Of a stretch of 31,548 bases of DNA, positions 28,084-31,548 are shown piece after piece; position 1 is the first letter of the stretch, and the number at the start of each line of letters is the position of its first letter. Below the pieces are notes generated by a model, which was not told the DNA's origin, did not search any database, and saw only the letters and a list, made by a program, of their open reading frames with translations. The position numbers were made by a program, and so were the translations under genes. This DNA comes from Rhodospirillales bacterium. Lineage in GTDB: Bacteria; Pseudomonadota; Alphaproteobacteria; Acetobacterales; Acetobacteraceae. Location: NCBI GenBank assembly GCA_018971455.1, contig JAGXAV010000002.1, positions 1 through 31,548 of the forward strand, given 5' to 3'.

Positions 28084-29672
28084 GGCGCATCGACGCGCTG
28101 ACCCTGCGCGGCTGGATCGAGGATGGCGAGGAACTCGCCATTCTCGATGCCCGCGAGGAGGGCGAGTTCGGCGCGGCGCATCTCTTCTGGGCGGTGCCCT
28201 GCCCGCTGTCGCGCTGCGAGGCGCGCGTGGCGGCGGTGCTGCCCCGCCTCGCGACCCGCATCGTCTGCGTCGATGCCGGGCAGGGGGGCGCCGCGGGCGG
28301 CCTGGCCGAGCGGCTGGGCGACTACCTCGAGGGCATCGGCTGCACCGACGTGGCCGTGCTGGATGGCGGCACGCGGGCCTGGGCGGCGGCGGGCTACGTG
28401 CTGTTCAGCGGGGTGAACGTGCCGAGCAAGGCGTTCGGCGAGTGGGTCGAGCATCATTACGGCACCGTCAGCGTCGATGCGCCGGAGCTGAATGCCTGGA
28501 TCGAGTCCGGGCGCGACATGGTGGTGCTGGACAGCCGCACGCTGGAGGAGTTCCGGCGCATGTCGATCCCCTCGGGCATCAGCGTGCCGGGCGGCGAGCT
28601 GGCCTACCGCATCGCCGAGCTGGCGCCGCGGCCGGAGACGCTGGTGGTGGTGAACTGCGCCGGGCGCACCCGCTCCATCATGGGGGCCGAGAGCCTGCGC
28701 CAGGCCGGCATCCCGAACCAGGTCGTGGCGCTGCGCAACGGCACCATGGGCTGGGAGCTGGCGGGACTGACCTGCGCGCGGGGGCGGGAGGAACGCTACC
28801 CCGCCGGCGCGCCGGCCAGCGCCGCCCTCGCCCTGGCGCGCGCCCGCGCCTTCGCCGAACGCAGCGGCGTGCGCAGCATCGACGCCGCCGGGCTGGACCG
28901 CCTCGCCGCCGACGCCTCCCGCACGCTCTACGTGCTCGACGTGCGAGACCCGGCGGAATTCGCCGCTGACCACCTCGCCGGCAGCATCTCGGCCCCGGGC
29001 GGGCAGCTGGTCCAGGCGACCGACCAATGGATCGGCGTGCGCGGCGCGCGCATCGCGCTGATCGATGATGACGGCGCGCGCGCCCGCATGGCCGGCGCCT
29101 GGCTGCGCCAGATGGGCCATCGCGACGTCTTCGTCGTCGAGGGCGGGCTGGCGGCGCGCCCGGTGCCGGCGCGGCGCCCGCCCGTGCCGCCCGTCATCGT
29201 GCTGCCGGCCGACCTGCTGGCCGCGGCGCCCGATGCGCTGGTGGTCGATCTGGCGCGCAGCATCGAGTACCGCGAGGGCCACATTCCCGGCGCGGTCTGG
29301 GCCATCCGCTCCCGCCTCGCCGCTATCGCCGACCGGCTGGCTGGTGCCCCGATGGTGGTGCTCACCTCCCCCGACGGCACGCTCGCCGCCTTCGCGGTGG
29401 CCGAGGCGCAGGGGCTGACCCGGGCGCCGGTGCGCGTGCTGGAAGGCGGCACGGCGGGCTGGAAGCTGGCCGGCCACGCCCTGGTGCGCGACCGCACCAC
29501 GCCGCCCGACGAGGCGTGCGTGGATTTCTATCTGCGCCCCTACGACCGCAATTCCGGCGTCGAGGCGGCGATGCGCGCCTATCTCTCCTGGGAGATCGAT
29601 CTGGTGCACGACATCGCCCGCGACGGCACGGTCCGGTTCGGTCCTTCCGGACATGTCGGCGCGGCTGGCTGA
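28080..29672 (+). CDS. Multidomain rhodanese (four tandem domains, one catalytic)
   Basis: The predicted 530-residue sulfurtransferase is built from four rhodanese-like domains: about 1-110, 130-235, 264-360 and 374-468, plus a 60-residue C-terminal extension (YLRPYDRNSGVEAAMRAYLS). Each domain repeats the pattern of an 'ILDAREEGEF'-type strand and, in three of the four, a 'LxGGTxGWxxAG'-type end. Only domain 2 has the active-site cysteine (C193 in VVNCAGRTRSIMG). The equivalent positions read VDAGQGG in domain 1, IDDDGAR in domain 3 and TSPDGT in domain 4, so those are probably structural or binding domains. The start overlaps the cupin stop and the end overlaps comF by 20 bases. From the pairing, it probably handles sulfur from the thiol dioxygenase substrate. 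Confidence 0.9.
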   Translation: MRRIDALTLRGWIEDGEELAILDAREEGEFGAAHLFWAVPCPLSRCEARVAAVLPRLATRIVCVDAGQGGAAGGLAERLGDYLEGIGCTDVAVLDGGTRAWAAAGYVLFSGVNVPSKAFGEWVEHHYGTVSVDAPELNAWIESGRDMVVLDSRTLEEFRRMSIPSGISVPGGELAYRIAELAPRPETLVVVNCAGRTRSIMGAESLRQAGIPNQVVALRNGTMGWELAGLTCARGREERYPAGAPASAALALARARAFAERSGVRSIDAAGLDRLAADASRTLYVLDVRDPAEFAADHLAGSISAPGGQLVQATDQWIGVRGARIALIDDDGARARMAGAWLRQMGHRDVFVVEGGLAARPVPARRPPVPPVIVLPADLLAAAPDALVVDLARSIEYREGHIPGAVWAIRSRLAAIADRLAGAPMVVLTSPDGTLAAFAVAEAQGLTRAPVRVLEGGTAGWKLAGHALVRDRTTPPDEACVDFYLRPYDRNSGVEAAMRAYLSWEIDLVHDIARDGTVRFGPSGHVGAAG

Positions 29673-30501
29673 CGGCCTGCGCCGGATCGGCCGGGCGGCG
29701 CTCGATGTCCTGCTGCCGCCGCAATGCCTGGCCTGCGACGTGCCGGTCGACGCGCCGGGACATCTCTGCGCGGCCTGCTTCGCCGAGGCCGGATTCATCA
29801 CGGCGCCGCGCTGCGCGGCCTGCGGGGCGCCCTTCGGCCGCGCGGCGGAGGGCGGGCCGGCACGGCTCTGCCGCGGCTGCGTGCAGGACCGCCCGCCCTG
29901 GGGCGAGGCCCGCGGCGCGCTGCGCTACGACGGGCTGGCCCGGCGCATCATCCTTCCCTTCAAATATGGCGACCGGCCGGAACTGGCCCATGGCCTCGCC
30001 GCGCTGATGGCCCAGGCGGGGGCGGCGCTGCTGCGCGAGGCGGATCTGCTGGTGCCGGTCCCGCTGCACCGCGCCCGGCTGCGCGCCCGGCGCTACAACC
30101 AGGCGGCGCTGCTGGCGCGGGCCCTGGGCCGGCGCACCGGCCTGCCGATGCTGCCGGACGCCCTGCGCCGCCGGCGCGCCACCGCGGCGCTCGGCGAATT
30201 GGCCGCGGCCGCGCGGCATGCCGAGCTGGCGGGCGCGATCGCCGTGCACCCGGCCCGCGGCGGGCGCATCGCAGGACGGCGCGTGCTGCTGATCGACGAT
30301 GTGCTGACCTCCGGCGCCACCGCCTCCGCCTGCACCTTGGCGCTGCGCGCCGCCGGCGCGGCCGGCGTCAATGTGCTGGTGGCCGCCCGCGTGCCGGATC
30401 CCCGCATGTCGGATGCCCGCTTGTCGGATGCCGCTATGGCACGCCCGCCCCTGTTCGCCGGCCGGCATCCGGCGGCGGCGGACGGCGCGGACGGTGCCTG
30501 A
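29653..30501 (+). CDS. comF: ComF-family double zinc ribbon/phosphoribosyltransferase protein
   Basis: Protein of the ComF/GntX family; in some bacteria it is needed for DNA uptake, elsewhere the role is unclear. The 282-residue protein has four CxxC pairs forming zinc ribbons (C25/C28, C39/C42, C54/C57, C73/C76), then LPFKYGDRPELAHGLA, PVPLHRARLRARRYNQ, and the PRPP-binding loop VLLIDDVLTSGAT (211-223). The last about 35 residues include a short 15-bp direct repeat (PRMSDARLSDA) and an Ala-rich end beyond the conserved domain. The ATG at 29653 lies inside the rhodanese gene. In many alphaproteobacteria comF is followed by grxC, as here. Confidence 0.92.
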   Translation: MSARLADGLRRIGRAALDVLLPPQCLACDVPVDAPGHLCAACFAEAGFITAPRCAACGAPFGRAAEGGPARLCRGCVQDRPPWGEARGALRYDGLARRIILPFKYGDRPELAHGLAALMAQAGAALLREADLLVPVPLHRARLRARRYNQAALLARALGRRTGLPMLPDALRRRRATAALGELAAAARHAELAGAIAVHPARGGRIAGRRVLLIDDVLTSGATASACTLALRAAGAAGVNVLVAARVPDPRMSDARLSDAAMARPPLFAGRHPAAADGADGA

Positions 30502-30508
30502 CCCCTTG

Positions 30509-30522
30509 CGCGGCCGGCCGCG
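30509..30522. repeat. 14-bp perfect GC palindrome after comF
   Basis: CGCGGCCGGCCGCG lies eight bases after the comF stop. A run of seven T follows only 24 bases later (30546-30552), too far for a standard intrinsic terminator. It could be a weak terminator or chance in GC-rich DNA. Confidence 0.4.
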
Positions 30523-30574
30523 GCGCCCAACCCTTTCGACAGCCGATTTTTTTGACGGAACGACGGAGACCGCT

Positions 30575-30835
30575 TTGCCCGAGATCGAAATCTACACCCA
30601 GCCCTGGTGCCCCTATTGCGTGCGCGCCAAGCAGCTGCTCGACGCCAGGGGCGTCGCCTACCGCGAGATCGACGCCCCTGGCGGCACCCCCGAGCGCGCC
30701 GAATCGCAGGCCCGTTCGGGCCGCAGTTCGGTGCCGCAGATCTTCATCGACGGCGCCTCGATCGGCGGCTGCGACGAGCTGATGGCGCTCGACCGCGCGG
30801 GCCAGCTCGACAAGCTGCTCCATCCCGGCGCCTGA
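30575..30835 (+). CDS. grxC: Glutaredoxin 3
   Basis: Small glutathione-dependent thiol oxidoreductase. The 86-residue protein has the dithiol site CPYC (C12, C15) in IYTQPWCPYCVRAKQLLDAR, the cis-proline loop SVPQIFIDG and the glutathione-binding GGCDEL. The TTG at 30575 is chosen as start because GGAG lies six bases before it and the protein then begins at the usual place; upstream in-frame ATGs lie within comF and add unrelated Arg/Pro-rich sequence. It lies between comF and the DUF1178 gene. Confidence 0.93.
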   Translation: MPEIEIYTQPWCPYCVRAKQLLDARGVAYREIDAPGGTPERAESQARSGRSSVPQIFIDGASIGGCDELMALDRAGQLDKLLHPGA

Positions 30836-30957
30836 ACCGCCCGCCGCCGCCGCGCGGCGCGGAAAGGATGTCGGCGGCAGGGGGGCGGGATCGCCGCCCT
30901 TGCTCCGGCGGCCGGTTTGCCCCATGTCAAAAATGTGAAAACCCTCGAGACGCGCCG

Positions 30958-31449
30958 ATGATCCACTACCAGCTGCAATGCGAGCAGAGCCACGGCTTCG
31001 ATGGCTGGTTCAAGGACAGCGCCAGCTTCGACCGCCAAGCGGGCCGCCATCTGCTGGAATGCCCGATCTGCGGCTCGAGCAAGGTCACGCGCGCGCTGAT
31101 GACGCCCGCGGTGCCGAAGAAGGGGCGCGCCAGGGCCGCGGCCCCGATGATCGCCGACGCACCGCCGGAAAAGCCCGCCGCCCCGCCGCCCGCCACCCCG
31201 CCCGTCGCGCTCGCGGCACCGCGTCTGCCCGACCATGTGCGCGCCATGCTGCAACGGCTGCGCAGCGAGGTGGAGCAGAATTGCGACTATGTCGGCGCCG
31301 ATTTCGCCGAGGAGGCCCGGCGCATCCATCGCGGCGAGAGCCCGCGCACGGGCATCTATGGCGAGACCAGCCCCGACGAGGCCGAGGCGCTGGCCGAGGA
31401 GGGCATCGAGGTGGCGCGCATTCCCTGGGTGCCGCGCGCCGACGGCTGA
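30958..31449 (+). CDS. DUF1178 family protein
   Basis: Conserved alphaproteobacterial and betaproteobacterial protein of unknown function, 163 residues. The N-terminus carries a zinc-ribbon-like set of cysteines (C8, then C35 and C38 in LLECPICGSSKVTRALMTPA). A Pro/Ala-rich linker (about 60-90) follows, then the conserved C-terminal part VEQNCDYVGADFAEEARRIH and RGESPRTGIYGETSPDEAEA. These two signatures define the family. In many relatives a carbon-nitrogen hydrolase gene sits between grxC and this gene; here only 122 non-coding bases do. Confidence 0.9.
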   Translation: MIHYQLQCEQSHGFDGWFKDSASFDRQAGRHLLECPICGSSKVTRALMTPAVPKKGRARAAAPMIADAPPEKPAAPPPATPPVALAAPRLPDHVRAMLQRLRSEVEQNCDYVGADFAEEARRIHRGESPRTGIYGETSPDEAEALAEEGIEVARIPWVPRADG

Positions 31450-31460
31450 GCCGGCGCGGC

Positions 31461-31548
31461 CTACCCTTCCGCCTCGCCGAGGCCGGCCTTGCCCGGCGCC
31501 CGCGCCATCGCCGCCGCCAGCAGGCGCGGCGGCAGCAGCCCGGCGACG
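31461..31548 (-). CDS. C-terminal end of an unidentified minus-strand gene (partial)
   Basis: The minus strand is open from the window edge to a TAG at 31463-31461, giving about 28 residues: VAGLLPPRLLAAAMARAPGK followed by AGLGEAEG. The composition and G/C-rich third positions look coding, and a helix-plus-short-tail end would fit a short-chain dehydrogenase, but this is too little to assign. It would converge with the DUF1178 gene. Confidence 0.4.
   Translation of the reverse strand, partial: VAGLLPPRLLAAAMARAPGKAGLGEAEG

Noticed and set aside
28011..29801. Minus-strand open frame of 596 codons over the rhodanese gene
   Set aside because: The protein has shadow composition (Ala, Arg, Gly, His) and no recognisable motif, while the opposite strand encodes clear rhodanese domains.
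30371..30574. Longer glutaredoxin starting at an upstream ATG
   Set aside because: The extension lies largely inside comF and is Arg/Pro-rich; the TTG at 30575 has GGAG before it and starts where the family starts.

Overview
The window is about 31.5 kb of very GC-rich DNA. It reads as an alphaproteobacterial chromosome, probably Rhizobiales or Rhodospirillales. The reasons are the gene order mdh-sucC-sucD-sucA-sucB-lpd, a neighbouring ZapE/AFG1 ATPase, a comF-grxC-DUF1178 group, and strong G/C at third codon positions throughout. I cannot name a genus from sequence alone.

Layout. (1) Positions 1-591 hold debris: the cut end of an unrecognised glycine-rich gene, an IS-like terminal motif, and a frame-disrupted remnant of small hypothetical genes. 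(2) Positions 592-9441, minus strand, form a complete lower-TCA operon (mdh, sucC, sucD, sucA, sucB, lpd). mdh/sucC and sucC/sucD overlap by one base, and an array of 38-bp tandem repeats lies between sucD and sucA. (3) Positions 9606-10805 hold a zapE gene broken by an in-frame TGA. (4) Positions 10893-12985 hold a small 2OG-Fe(II) oxygenase, a short unrecognised ORF, a D-2-hydroxyacid dehydrogenase and tRNA-Leu(UAA).

(5) Positions 13011-23728, minus strand, look like one ten-gene catabolic operon: livK-livH-livM-livG-(hemerythrin-livF)-FAD hydroxylase-DUF2783-hmgA-fahA-MBL hydrolase. It would import an aromatic acid, hydroxylate it towards homogentisate, open the ring with HmgA and cleave fumarylacetoacetate. 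A divergent GntR/FCD regulator (23899-24627) faces it. (6) Positions 24641-26526 hold a second FAD hydroxylase-DUF2783 pair, divergent from a LuxR-type regulator. (7) Positions 27463-29672 hold a cysteine-dioxygenase-like cupin overlapping a four-domain rhodanese. (8) Positions 29653-31449 hold comF, grxC and a DUF1178 gene, and the tail of another gene sits at the right edge.

The most unusual points are as follows. The ABC importer ATPase LivF carries a complete-looking N-terminal hemerythrin (HHE) domain, which would put a di-iron oxygen/redox-sensing module on an importer that feeds oxygenases. An identical operator layout (TTTTGCATGC, six bases, GCATGC) occurs in the livK/gntR and hydroxylase-2/luxR intergenic regions, suggesting that both hydroxylase units are co-regulated. 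The MBL-fold protein of the homogentisate operon has lost its second metal site. Only one of the four rhodanese domains keeps its catalytic cysteine.
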